A DNA stretch of 64,000 bases, taken from Epiperipatus broadwayi (Eukaryota > Onychophora > Udeonychophora > Euonychophora > Peripatidae). Where the stretch lies: positions 27,415,053 through 27,479,052 of the forward strand of contig JAQFVV010012394.1 in assembly GCA_028023455.1 (NCBI GenBank). Reading direction: 5' to 3'. This document shows positions 43,301 to 58,300 of this stretch, piece by piece. Each line of letters starts with the position of its first letter. Position 1 is the first letter of the stretch. The notes under the pieces were generated by a model that saw only the letters and a program-made list of their open reading frames with translations, did no database searches and was not told the DNA's origin. The position numbers and the translations under genes are program-made.

Positions 43301-46300
43301 CCTCTTGACATTCATCTTACTTCTGCATATAATAATAAATTTTTGTATTTAGAGTCCATGTTTTTATAAAGATTTGAAAATAAACAGCTGTTAAGGGCAT
43401 GGCTTTTAATAAAGTTTATAATTGTGACAGCATCCTGAAGCACATCGTTCAATTCTGTTGATAATTTTTTTGCTGCAAGGGCCTCTAGATGGATCAGTCA
43501 GTGTGTAAAAGTTACATGATTATTACCAGAAGCTTTAACAAATGATTTAAAACCAATATTTTCATCAGTCATTTGTTTTTGCACCATCTGTGCATACTCC
43601 AAAGCAATTTTTCTATTTTAAACCTTCAGTTTTAAAAAATTTGTCTACTTTATTATATATGTCTTCTCCTCTTGTATGTTCTTCCAAAGAATGACAAAAT
43701 AACAATTCTTCCTCAATATTTTCTTTATAAATGTATCTGATATACACTAATAATTGAGCTATTTTTGAAATATTAGTTGTTTCATCCAACTGAATTGTAA
43801 ATATTGGACTTTCTTTAAATCAAATTGCTCAAATTGGTCATTGCTAATTTCAGAAATTCTAATAATGACAGTGTCATTTGACAAAGGAATTTTCTGAATT
43901 TCATCACTATGTTTACTGCTATGAAGTATTTCTTTTAATAACAGCAGGTAAGTAATCGGATATGAAACTTCATATGATGCGAGTAAATATTTTTCATTGA
44001 CAGTATATTGTTTTTCTTTATTTGAAGTTTTTAACAGTTATTCAAAATATTCTTTTGGTTTATTGACATATGAAGGATGCTTGGATTCAAAATGCCTTTT
44101 TAATTTTGATGGTTTCATAGTCTCCATAGACAAAACATTATTGTTAATTAAACAAAGAGGTTGTTCATTACCATCACAGTTGCTGAATGTAAAGCCAAAT
44201 TGGAGAAATGTCTCATCACGTTTTCTTTTTCACATCTTAGATGCCTCTTTCTGATTTATGAGATCCTGCTTGAAGAGACTTAGTAGCATTGCCATCTGCA
44301 TCATTACCTTTAGTACTTAAGTTCAACCATTTATCCATGGGTAAAAAGTATTTTTATTCTAAAGTATAAATAAAATAACAAGTGGCAGCCATGTTTTTAT
44401 TTAATTAATTACATGAAGCATATTTACTCCCATATGTTCTATTTTTAATATCTTCACGTTTTATTTTTTAATATTTAAAAAATATCAATAAATCAATTAT
44501 AAATTACATGTTAAGTTTAAAAAATAGGAATATGTTTTTACTTGCTAATAAATAAATGATAATAAGTTTCAAATAAAAAATAAAATTTTAAATAACTAAT
44601 AGGATAATAAATTTTAAATAAAAAAGTGAGAAAAAAAAGTATACAAGCATTTTCACATATAAAAAATAAATCTTTCATAATATTTATTCAAATAAATACT
44701 AATCTTAGTCCAATAAAACAGTAAAATACAATATTGTATTGTTCTTGTCATGTGAACACTTGTTGAAATAAAACTGAAACAAATAACTTGACTGGAAATG
44801 CATTATATAATCACAGTGGTGCCAACCTTATTCTCACCACTGCAGCATATATTTTGATTCTGAAATAACTTACATGCTGAAATTGCAATGTGACACCACT
44901 ATTATGATACATTTAGTGTTACTTTACAATATGTAAATATAATTCACAGCTCAACTTGGCCCTCATTACAATTTTATAATTGTGCTGTACAGAAAACATA
45001 ATATACTAAATTAAAGATAATGAAGGGATTGCGACTAATATTTCTTTAAATTCATGTATCTGAATTAAATTTTCACGATCCCAACTTTTCGCTTCATGAC
45101 CCCAAATGGGGTCGTGATCCACAGTTTAAGAAATGCTGTAATATATGATTAATTTGCCCCTTTTTGGTATGCAGTATTTCCAGGTTAACAACCAGCAAAA
45201 AAGTATCCATTTTCTTTCTAATAAAATTTTCAGGTGAAACTAACACATACAGATTTGTGCTCATGGTTGAAGACAAGGTTGTAGATTACTTTAGGGGCAT
45301 TTTTCTACTCCTTTACATTTTAATTCAGTAAAACAGGCTACATGGAAAAATATGATGTTAGCTTTTAGCTAACTTAGGACATGATTTTCATTATAGAAAA
45401 CATTTTAATAACTAAATTCATGTTGTGTTGACAGCTTAATTAAAACTTCTCCTTTCTTCTTTAGAAGTTGGATCAAACCATTTTTCTTCCTACAGTTCTC
45501 TCCAACAACTAGATCAGGAATGACTTCTTCATTTAAGTCTCCTGATTTATTTACACCCCTCTTAATTTTTGGAACAACCATGTCTCAAACCAATCACAAT
45601 CTGTCTCCAACATGACACAATTAGCAATAACCAATTAAGTCAATTTTTACTAATACAATGATTCAATTATTTTCCTTCTTCAAACATAGGCATTGAAAAC
45701 CAAGTCAAAAATTTAAATTAGAATCATAAATTTTTTGACATTCCTTTCTAATTAAAATTTTCTTGCAAAAAGAAAACAAGACAATCAGAATAATTAGGCT
45801 GATTTGATAAACACTATCTTTTCTTTTGGAGAGAGATAAAAAGAAAAGAAAGAAAACTCTAATTAAAGAGAGATAAAGAGAAAAGAAAGAAAACTCTAAT
45901 TAAAGTAAAATTTTAATAAAATGTTAGAATCATATTTTTTCGTTTTCTTTTTAAAAATACTATTGAACATAAAACTTTACCTTTTTTATTTTCTTTCATA
46001 AGTTAAAATCATAGGTTTCGATAAACTTTTCGAAATCAAAACTGGTAAATAGTTAAAATTATTGAAGAGAGAGAAGAAAAGAAATTATTTATTTGAGTTT
46101 ATTTTTTCCTCTCTGGTTTTACAACTATTTATAATTTGTATTATAGATTATTATAAAAAAAAATAATGTTTGAGAATTATTTAAAGAAAATTGTCAAGAA
46201 AAAACATTATTTCCCTATTAATTAAATCTAAATTTAAACTTAAGGAGCTGGTAATATTGCCATGGCTAGGACCCACAATGTTATAATTATAAACATATAT

Positions 46301-49300
46301 GTAAACATACACTCACACACAAAAATACAGACCTTCAGGAAATGCTTCCCTACTTAATATATAAGCTAGTCGAATAGCTTCTTCAATAGACAAGCATTCA
46401 TCAGAGTATGCAGCAGCGATTTCCCCCATACCAACGCCGATTATTTTACTCGGGTTCATGCCACAGACTTTGAGTATATTGATACAACCTGTAATTAAAA
46501 AAATAAAACAAAATTAAAAGTATCAATTGTCTCTTTTATTTTAAAAATTATTCTGTTTGTCTAATATATTACAACAAACTGCAAAACAATATAGAAATGA
46601 TAGAAAAAAAAATAGTACACATTCTGTCATAAAAAAAAATTGTGATATATATCAGTGTGATTTTAATTTATTTTCATCATGGATAAGAACAGACTTCATC
46701 TTAAAATGTCAAGGTAAGAGAAACTCGTGTATCTGTACTCCCAGTTAAAGTTATCTGAATAGGTTGTGTTGGGATTATAATCTATTAGAAGAAAATTCTT
46801 TTTCCCTCACTATTTTTCAATTTAGGGTAAACATTAATAATCAACAGTTGCCAGATGGTAATGCTTATGAATTCCTATCCACTTCTGTCCTATTCAATAT
46901 CCCCAGAGCCTTTCATTAGAGAAGTGTGCATCCAAATTTTTTAGATCTAATGCATCATTCTTCTAGCAGTCGTCATTTGCTTTTGTTTTAATATCAAGCT
47001 ACTTTCTGAAATTGAAAAACATGTTATTGATTATTCAGTTTCTTATTACACTGACATATATGCTTAGCAATGTAAATATTGAAAAAAATTTTGAATGATT
47101 TAGTGCCAGTAAAAAAAAGCCATCTGGTATATTATCGGATATTGTTTAAACTAAGTAATCGTAAACATAAATATAGAAATCAAATTGGATTTTTTTGACC
47201 TATAAGTAATTTTTAATTTCATTATTTCTAAACCATTAAGCATCACATGATCACCATCTCATACTAGCACATAATTATTTATAAACAAAGCAAAACTCTC
47301 TCCATACAGCAGTGCCACCCTGTGCCAACCAGAGTAATCAATGGATACCAGAAGGCTTGTGCATAAAATCCCTATCTAATGCCTACTCATCCAATATCCC
47401 CAGACTAGTTTCTGGCTTGTAGCCTTCGACAGAGTGGCACTACTATACGGAGAGAGTTTTGCCTTGTTTTCATTATTTCTACTATTACTGAAAAAATACT
47501 ATATCATGAAGAATAAGAAGCTGGAATACCTTAAATTATAAATAAGAATTCTTGTTTTTGACAAGAAAAAATTGTTTATGAGAACAAAGCACTATCTTTG
47601 GCTCCAGTTTTTGCAGCATAATTTACACTTAAGCTAATTTTAAATGATTGAAGAGAATTAATTACAAATATTGTGGAACTAAATGTACAAAAATATACAT
47701 GGTAATATTTACTTAAACTAGCTCCTAAGCTTACTATTTAGAAAGAGATGAAAAACCCAACAAAAGATAGGATTGGGATTTCTAGGCAATTGAAATTCTG
47801 CAAACTTTTATGAGTAATTATGAAAAATGTTCTAATAACTTACATTAAAAAAAGATATAAATTCTTTTACTCTAAATTTATGAATAATAATAATAATAAT
47901 AATAATTGTAGTATCAAAAAAAATTTTGTGAGATCATACTTAATAGGGTTACCGATAGGTTTAGTGTAGCAATAAAACTGTGGATGCTGAGCTCAAGATT
48001 CTGGGATCAATTTCCATCTGAGTAATGTAAATGAGCAAATAAAAAAAAAACATGAATCAAAGTGATTAACTAGAAGTGTTAAATATTTGATCTGCCCCTA
48101 GGTGTTCAAACATCACATTACCTCCCAAGCTGTTTATAACTTCTAATCACAATGGAAGGTTATGCTGGTATGCATTATAAAATAACAAAATGCACTGCAT
48201 GGTTTAACGAAGTGGTAGAACAATGGACAGATTCTGAAATTCAAGATCCATGGATTGTGATTCCAACTCTATTACTACCGATGATCATAAGGCAATTATT
48301 AACCATTGACTTCCCATGCAAGTAGTAAGTTATCATCATTATGAAAAATTATGTTGGTATGTATTACAAACTGACAAAATGTTCTGCTTGGTAGAGTGAT
48401 GGACTATGTAAGTTATGGTTTATGAATAGCGGTTCTACTTCATCACTTCCAGAGTTCAAACTGTTCATAAACTCCTAACCATTTGATTATTTTATTTTAC
48501 TATCAATACACTATTCAACTATTTTATTTTGCTAATCGTAAGAAAATTGCAATTCAATTTCTCACATAAAAAGCGCCAGTGGGTTACCGTAATTTAGAAT
48601 GATATTTGATGTTACATGAGATATAAACATTGATAATGTGTTAAGAAAAAGCAGATCTTTATCATTATAAAAGATTATCATAAGCTCATTGATGGATATT
48701 GTTCACAAAAATTCACTTTTAAATTAAAATAAACTATTCATTTATTTCCAATTGAGTTAAAGTAGTGTTGCAGTAAACATTACGGAAACTCTTAATATCA
48801 ATAACCTAAAGCAATAGAGAATTGTAACTTCAAGGAATGAATTTATGCAAAAAAAACTTAGCTAAAAGCCATTGGATTTGATTAGGATCATGTAAAAATC
48901 TATTTATGAGTTCATCTCATTGGACAATATAAGCAATTTTCTAATAGAGACGCAGTAGATAACATATTGGAATCCTGAGTTTATTATCATTTGCTTAATT
49001 TATTATATAATCAGAAGGAGACATTCTGGCAAATTGTTTAAAATAAATGCATGGCATCTTTACTCAATCTTGTATAAAGATATGGGATTTTTATGCTACA
49101 GAATTACTCTACAAATCAATTAAATGAACTTTCTGAATGTCTTTTATCTGTGAAGATCTGTTAAAGGAATCTATAAACTGTAGATATGGCGACTTTTATA
49201 ATAAAAAATTAACACATACTATGATGATAGAGATCAATTCTTTATTTGTACTTTGATATAACCGATGAAGGAATTTCCCTTGAAACTGGTTTTGTGAGAA

Positions 49301-52300
49301 TTTGCTAGAATTATAATATCTTATATTTTAATTAAATAATGAGTGTTTAAATGTACTTGTTTAAATAGTATACTATACATAAAAAGTGGGCAATGAATGG
49401 ATCCACAATCGAAAAACTAATTAGCCAGTAATTAATCAAATTTATTTGCATTAGTTTTAATGTCCATCAATTTTCAATGTTTACATAAGATTGGATGTGA
49501 AATACAGATAGAGTTCATTGCTACAAATAAAATAAAATGAACAAACAAAAAAAACCTTACAGAGTTTATTTTCCTAGTATTTCAAATGACATTCTATTCT
49601 TTTCCAGGAAGCATGAGAGATTGTGGAAATAAAAGATAAGAACAAGGGCAAAGCTGATGATAAATAAATTTAGATAGCTGTGAATTTGTAAAAACTAACA
49701 AACAATTAAATCTAATGTTATTAATAATATATGTACACATTATTTATATATATATAAATATTTTAGAAGTGATGAAAATCTTGGCATGCTGTCGTTTGTT
49801 AAATATAATTAATTATCTTTCATTACCTCATTATCCAACTACCATATAAAACACAAAAGGAATTTCTTTCAATGAATATCATGTGGCAAGCTTCAAAAAA
49901 CATTTATTGAAGGTTCAATGCTATTCTTCAAATTTACTATCCTTATTAATAACAGAAAGAGATTCCTTTTGTCATTGCTATGGCGATTGGACAATGGTGT
50001 AATACAAGATACCTTAATTAAATTTAACAAAACAATGCATGCAAGGAAGATTTAAAATGAAACACTTCCGATTGACACTTGTTATTAATGAGAAATTAAG
50101 TATGGATAAAAATGCTTGCAACTTTCAATAAATATATATTAAAGCTCGCAAGCATTGTTGTCCATACTTGCTATCCTTATTAATGAACAGTAGCAAGTGG
50201 AAAAGATGAGTTTATTAAGTACTCTGCTCAAAGCAATTTAAAATGCCATAACAATAGGCTACTAAGATCAAACAACAATGCTTTCCTTGTCATTTTCTTA
50301 ACACAATTTATTCTAGAATCTCACTACATGGACCTATATTAAAGATTTGATGAACTATGACATCCTTGAGATGCATATAGAAGTATTCCTTAACTTGAAT
50401 GATGCACTTTTGGTAGAAATAACTTAATATTAATAAGAATATGCCTATGTGTTTGAAATGGGCTCTTTAACAGAAGAATAATAGAGACTTCAGGCCATTC
50501 AACAAAGTATGGAGATATATATTAGAAGTAATAAGAAGGCATTAAAATTAAAATACATGGATAAAAGGACAAGTCATATTACTAATATCATTGAAAGAGT
50601 TAAGAGATGCAAATGGAGATGGCTGGACATATTTGTAAAAGAGATGATAGGACATGGGCAGCTGAAGTTTTAAACTGGATCCAAAGAGATCACATGAGAT
50701 GGATGAATGAAGTGAGAAAGTTTCCTGGTGTGTTGTGGAAAAGAAAAACTAGAGATGGGAGAAAAGGATTAAACTTACAGGGACCTTATTCTGCAGTGAA
50801 TTGATTATGGCTAAAAATGATGTTCACATATAGATGAAATACAAAAAAAAAAAAATGTAAATGAATTGAAACCTAAACTTTCATCACCATTGAACAAACA
50901 ATGTTAAAAATCACATGTAAACTTGTGTGTTTAACTGTTATACAAACAAAATTAATTCCATATTTCTTGGAGTAACAAAACCTTATATGGGAGACCTGTG
51001 AAATTAAAACTGATTCATTGGACATGTAAACAAAGATTATAAATTATATATATAGAAAGATATTTATACATATATGTATAGATAAAATGACTTATAATGA
51101 AGTAGATGCACATTTGGCTCCCACATGTCTTGGGGTTCAAATCTGAATCAAATGAAACTTTTTTCTCAGGTTCAAACTCTATTTTAGATTTATCCTTCAG
51201 ATATTCTGAAGTTCACTTGAAAGTCATTGATCAATAAATAATCACCTGGCTATTCTTAAATAATGGGTAAAATAAGTATGAGAAATGGCTTAAGTTTTTA
51301 ATGTCCAGCAACCCCACAATGTTCCTTTACAAAAACCACTGAGCTAATTAAAAACTATTTTCAATAATTTCTATGCGGCACATACACACATATATAAATA
51401 TACAAGGTGTGAGAATTTACTTCCCGAAAAGGCCGTGTGGTGTCACCCATGACTTGATTTTGTTAGGATTGTTGAGTGTTATAGTGGGAAGGAGTGGGAT
51501 AGAAGAATAGATGCACTAATAAAGAATAGGGAGTTGGAGAGATGGAGAACTAGTATGGAGAGTAAAACCAGTTTAAATATATATATAAGTAAACGAAACA
51601 TTGGGTGTGAGTTAATTTGTGATAATAGTAAGGAAAGTAGTTTATTGTTTAAGGCTTGAACGGGATCTTTAGCAACAAGTGAATATACACGTAAATGGAA
51701 AAATATGGGTGATTTAGTTTGCAAGTTGTGTAAGGAAGGCATAGAAAATATTAGGCATTTGTTACTTCAATATAAATGTTTGGAAGCAGAAAGGGTACAA
51801 ATAATGAAGTTATGGAAGGTTAAATAAGAACAAAGTGATTATACAGAAAGTGAATTATTGGTTTTTATGTTAGGTTTGGGAAAAAATAAGGGGGATTTAG
51901 ATTTGAAGGTCATGGAGTTGACAAAGATTATGTTGTGGAAATGGGATGGAGCAGATTATGAGAAAAGTTAGGGTGGACAATGGAAAAGGAAGGTAAAGTG
52001 GCTAACAGGTTTCTCTGGGCATAGCTGCTGAGAGATTCCTGACTCCGTTTAAGGAGAAGTCACAGTACATCACATCACATCACATCAATCACATGAATAC
52101 TTGTGTTTGAACATGTTTAAGCTAATATGTGTAAATTTTAAGCTTATAGAGCCAATTATTAATTAGCTATTGGGAAGATAATAAACATCAGTGCATATGC
52201 TTTGGTATAAAAATGGTTGATTGAAATTTTAAGCAATGTATTAACGACAAATTATATTGTGATAGACTTTTGTCTAAAAAATCAATTTCACAACTAGATA

Positions 52301-55300
52301 ATCTTGCATATTCATCTGATTTAGCTCCCTATGATTTTTGGTTATTTCCAAAATTAAAAACTGCATTGAAAACACAGTAACTGATACCCAAAAAAATGTG
52401 AGTCAGCTGCTCAACAGTATTTCTGAAAATGAGTTCCAGGTGTTTTTCCAGAAATGGGAATGCCATTTTAAATTGTGTATAAATGCAGAAGGGGATTATT
52501 TTAAAGGCAACAATAGCCACTAGTATACACTTCTACAGGTATATTTTATAAAGGTGGATTCTGGGAATTAAACTGTCACACCAAGTATATTATAATCGAA
52601 AACATATTTTACAAAATATATGTACATCAATACAAATTGAAGCAATATCAAATCTCCAAAGAACCATCTATAATCTTTTTAATAATATTTATAAATTGCC
52701 ATGATAAAAAAATCAAACTGATCTTTACAGAGTAAGTGGTTCTACCTCAATCATAGTTATTAACTACTATGTAAGAAGACTGATCCTGCATCAATGTAGT
52801 AACATCATTTCTTATTTAAATACACTATTATGATCCGTTATGTTTCACTTGCATAATATATGAATTTATTTCCACTACAGGAAATCTTTAATTCAGATGG
52901 AATTAACAAATCATTCTAGTGAAAGAATTGGAAAATAATTATCGGGGGGGGGGGAGGATGTTATTTGAATTACAAAATCTACAATCACATGACAGGCAAT
53001 GACTGACAATAAATATCTATAACTTGAAGACAAATCTAAATTAGTAGTGACTACTAATGATATTAGTTTATACAGTGGTAGAGTTGGGAACTTCAGAGCT
53101 CAAGGTCTGCGCATGACTGTTTCAGTTTTCACAATACTCAAACTTCTTATGATTATTTTATTTTTATTGTAATATTTATTATATAGACAAGTAAAAGATA
53201 AAATGAATAACAAGATAATTTTAAAAAATAATTATTATTTAATTTACATTTGTAATAGAAAAAAAAAAATTACCTAAATCCACAGCTATGCTAAGAACAA
53301 TTTGATCACTAAGAGATGGCAGTACGGTGCTGAACAGTAATTTTGAAAATTCTGGCATAACATCTTTTAAGGCCTGCAATATATATAGTTAAAAAAATAA
53401 TATAAATTTGATGGAAATAAATAAAACTCCAAATTCTATTTTAAAAATAAACAAAACATTTTATTATATGCTTTTATATCTTTGTAATAGTATAACTTTC
53501 AAAACAGAATTGTAATTTTCATCATCTTGTCATTTCTTAAATTTCTTTCCAGAACTAACTACATTTCTTCTGACAGAAATTATCTTCCACTTAATCCAAA
53601 GCTATCTAACAGTGGCTTGAGTAACCAATGGACATCTGATGATATAGAGATATAAAATCCCCATTTCCAGACAGACCACTTTCTAGTTTTTGCTCTGTTA
53701 TTGAAGATTAGGATTCAAAGCTGGAATGATTGCATATAGCAGCAAATGTTTATTTATTTGCACTATTCAAACTAATAACCTGAAATTTGAAAAAAAAGAC
53801 AGAAAGGTCTGCTAGCGGTAAGGATTTTATAATTCCACCCCATATGGTATTTAATAACTATTCACCAGGTTTACAATAGAAGAATCTAGAGAATAAAAAT
53901 AACTGCTCTTGGAAGAATATGAAAGATGAAGTAAAGTTACATTTCTTCTAATTGCTTTTATTTCATATTATCCACATTTTCACCATGATTATCCATATTA
54001 TTAATTTGAATATCAAGTATTAACTTCAATATTTCCAATTCATAAAATATGAACAGTCCAAAAAATATTTAAAACTTCATACTAATAAGAATCCCCAAAA
54101 TGAATTCCTGCAATGGGCTCTATTAGTTAATGATATTACATGTATTTGTATGTCTATAAGTATATATTTTCAGTACTACTAGACTAATTCTTACAACACA
54201 TTCTACTGATTAATGATATTACATGTGTCTGTCTATAAGTATATATTTTCAGTATTGCCAGAAAACTTGCTACACTAATAATTAATAAGTATGTATAATG
54301 AATAATATATATATATAAGAACAATAGTACTGAGTTTTAATTATGCTCATACAATATTCTGAGAGTAATGTCTTCAAAATACATCTTACAAGAATTGCCT
54401 ATTTAAATATAAGGAAGGAATGCCCATTCTGACAAAAGTATAAAAAGTTATAATAACAGATGGACAAACAAAAGAGAATAAAGCATATAAATGAAAAGAG
54501 ATAGCATTAATGACTACAAAAATATATGGTAACTGTTCCATAGTGACTTCTCTTTTTAAGATCTAACATCATAATGCGAGAATTGAATCAAATCAACAGT
54601 CACTAACGCAAAGTCAGAAATTGATTGTGGAAGTCTGCAAATTAATTTCTGACTCTATGGCTTACTTCCAGCACAGGGCACTGATTTTCAATAACAACTC
54701 AATAATGAACTCTTAGTCTTAAGTTGCTATTCAAAATAACAACTTGAATTTTTCAAACAGCCTAAAATTTTAAACTTAAGCTGTTTTTCTTGACAAACAC
54801 ACAGATCTAATATCTGGTAAACAACTAAATATTTTAATGATCTTACAGGAACCTGATATTTTGTGAAAGGATAATAAAAACCAATATAAGTATTACTTAT
54901 TATCCCAGCTTCTGTTAATTAGACAGTAGCGACATCTCTCTTCAACTCATGATCTAGTATCAGACCTCATAGCAAATTTGCTTAGTAGTGTAAACAACAA
55001 GTTAAGACTAAAATGTAATCACTGGATTATAAAGACAACACAAATAAATTGCATGCTTAAGTATAAATACAGTCATACAACCCAATACTTTATTGACAAA
55101 AAAATAATACTGTTTGGGAATCCATAACAACTTCAGACTCGAGAAATGGCAGCCGGTAGCAATCCATATACATTTGGCTTCTGAATTTGCCACTCTATCA
55201 TTGCTCCAAATTATTCCGGACAAATTAATTGAATGGTCTATTGTTTGGGTGTTCATAAGACTTTCCATACATCACAAGTGATAGGGCTGAATTGTGACCC

Positions 55301-58300
55301 TTGAATTTTTGACTTCTAGAATATGCCATTCTACCACAATGCATCAAACTGTTGAAACAGCAATCTTACTATTCAATTAAATTAAAATCCAATCCATTAA
55401 CACAGTTTATTTACACTTAATTGTATCAACCATAATTTGTATGAATGTATGAGTTTCAATGTCTTAAGAAATAGTAATGCTGGGGTATTTTCATCATTCC
55501 AATCATCTGAGTGACACCTATATTGTTTACATTTTGAAAATGATTATCCTGTCTCCCATTAAAGTCTCAATACAAACTATATCTGAATCATAATATGGAG
55601 ACAAATTTCATGACTGTGACAACTTGGGGTATGATCAACATCTTGTTATTCTGCATGGTTTGCTATAATAGTGAATTCTGGAACTCAAGAGCTATTAATT
55701 GTGGCCCAGCTGTGTCACTTCCAATGCTGAAACTTCTTAAGACCACCTTAACAATAAACTACTTGATCATTTCTTTAACGATATACTTACTTTAGTGCAG
55801 AGCTTAAGGATGGCCGATTCTAGCTGCATGAAAGTATAAAATCCATCCCAGCATGCTCAGTTGAATTGGAACTGTGATGTTTCAACACTTGTGAGCTCAA
55901 GTGCCACATGCCCATGACTCTATTTATGTTAATATGACTAAATTTTTATGACTTTGTTTACAGTCTTCGTATTATTTATTTACTTGATGGAACCTTCTGG
56001 GATAATCTTTTGCTATATGTTGCTACAGCAATCAATTTCAGAAATTACTTCATCATTAGTAATGAAGTCTACCATTATTCTCGGTATTTCCATTTTAATC
56101 AATGTGGTTCTCTCTTTAAAAATTTTACTGCAGTAAATTAACCATTTGTTACCATAATAATTATCTTCAGCTAGGCCTATATACAATTCTACAATAATAA
56201 ACTCTCTTAAAAAAAAAAAAAAAAACAATAATCAAATGGTTTCATTGCTTGAAAGTTCACAAGAGATTTGAACACTGGAAGTTACAGCAAGATCTGTTAT
56301 TAAAAGACGTTGACTCAGCTCCAGAGCCCACCATTTTACCACTGCACTAAACCACATAAGCCGGTGAATTCTTTTACCATTTATCATTCATTAAACTATG
56401 ATTAATCCAAATACTTCTAATTTGAAAACTTATTTTATCTGGGCAAAATTACAAAGTATTTGTTTTACTTCATTGTTTTAATTATTGCTATATAAAAATT
56501 TTGTGCTGATTATAAGGGTTAAAAGATAGAGTATTTCATGACAGGGATATAACTACTGCAACTAAGATAGCTGTATATACAGTTTACTTTGCTTAAATTT
56601 TATGTATGGAAGTGAAATTTGGACACTCTATTGGTGCAATATGAAGCCAATAGAAAAGTTTCATTCAATGATGCTCTGTAAAATTGTAAAAATGCAATGG
56701 CAAGATCATAAAATCAATCAATGTTCTTCAACTTTCTGGATGTGATACTATACTCCACTATTGTAAAACCACACCATAACATTGGATACTAAAAAGAATG
56801 AACAATGAAAGATTTCCCGATAGGGTGATTTATGGTGAACTTCAGCATGGTTTTCTTGGTAAAAGTACACCCCGTCTATGTTATAAGAATTATCTCAAAG
56901 AAATTCTAAAGAATGTCAATTGTTTCCATTGGGAGGATATGGAATAGAATAGATTATATTGGATAGCTACAATAAAATATGGTGTTACAGTAGTTCAAAA
57001 AGGAGTTTTCTGCTAAGAAATTAAAAGACAGTGTCATAAAATATGAAATAAATAGAAAAATGGATCAGCGTGATGTATGTGTGGAAATATTTCTGATTAA
57101 GATTGGTTTGACTACTGATTGCAAAACTCACTTCTATAATAGTTTATATCTCTTTCTTTTTTTGAAGTTAGAATGGCCATACTCATTTACCAATGGTGTT
57201 TATTATTATTGTTGCTAATACAATAAATTTATAGAGGGTACAGAAAGTTTAAATATATATATATATACAGATAATAATTAATGTTTATTTAAATACTCAG
57301 TAGTGTTTGGGCGCATAATAAGAAAGGAAAAAGTTTATTACTAAAATTCCAAAAATTAGCAAATATGAAAAAGCCCTGGAAACAAGGGATTTTTAAGATC
57401 ACTTTCATTAATTCATGACAAATTCACTAATGTGACAACAACAACAACAAAAAAAAAAAACAAGTCGTTCTACAGATATTCAATTGATAATTTTCTTTTT
57501 CTCAGACATTTCTTCAACTCATGGGCCCCTGGATCATAGAAGTTCTTATTTTTCATATATATATATATTCTAAAAAGTATTAAGATACGTAATGTAAACA
57601 TTAAAAAGACCCTTTTTTGAAATTTTGCACAAGGACCTCAAAAATTCTAGCTATTTCCTGCCATAATAATTAGTGCATTTTGCCTGCCATATCAGGAACC
57701 AAACTGGTGACTTTTGCTCATAGAAAAAAATCATCATCTGCCACATGGTTCATCTGCATTACCTTCTTTTTCTTCAGCTATGGGATAATCTAGAGATTTG
57801 TGCACTGCTTGAACAAATTAAGATTGTTTTATCTTTTATAACACGTTTTCTTTTGTCCAAGAACCATAACAATATTTTTTTAATTTTTCACATAAAACGG
57901 AATGACATTTAAATCTGTTGTCAAAGTGAAACAAAATTGGCAATGTAAATGTGAAAACAATACAGCATTCTTTTGCTCCAATTCATTTCAAGATTATCAA
58001 TAGATCTAAGGCAAATATGTTGATGCTTTTATTTTTACTGAGTTTTAGAGAATATTGATAATAATGAAAATGATTAATTTTTTTCTCCTTTTTTTATATT
58101 ATTTGCTAACTCAAGTGTAAATATTTACATTGTAACAATGTTACACTATGCACAGTGCATGTAAGTATATAAATACCCCCCCCCCTCTTCACCTTTACAT
58201 TACTTACTGTAAACTTTATCAAATAATAGATGGCAGATGGTAGTGGATAGTAAATCACTATCCTGGGCTGTTCTATCCAATAGCCTCAGATTAGTTTTCA

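Larger units (their letters stand above)
32952..46332. other. Intron 3: largest gap between exons
   Basis: Contains the inverted-end region (34081-37370), a SINE (37585-37695), an RTE LINE end, two palindromes (39350-39605 and 40556-40692), a hAT element and short tandem repeats. 32960-34080 and 41000-42320 show nothing beyond AT-rich sequence, an (AAAT)n run at 41519-41541 and G13 at 41982-41994. Confidence 0.6.
46489..53273. other. Intron 2
   Basis: Contains a family-C copy with internal inverted repeats (about 46845-47470), an (AAT)n run (47882-47907), three SINE copies (47955-48035, 48195-48330, 48385-48500), a palindrome near 50099-50191, LINE pieces, the mariner nest and G11 at 52944-52954. 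The remaining AT-rich sequence shows no exon. Confidence 0.6.
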
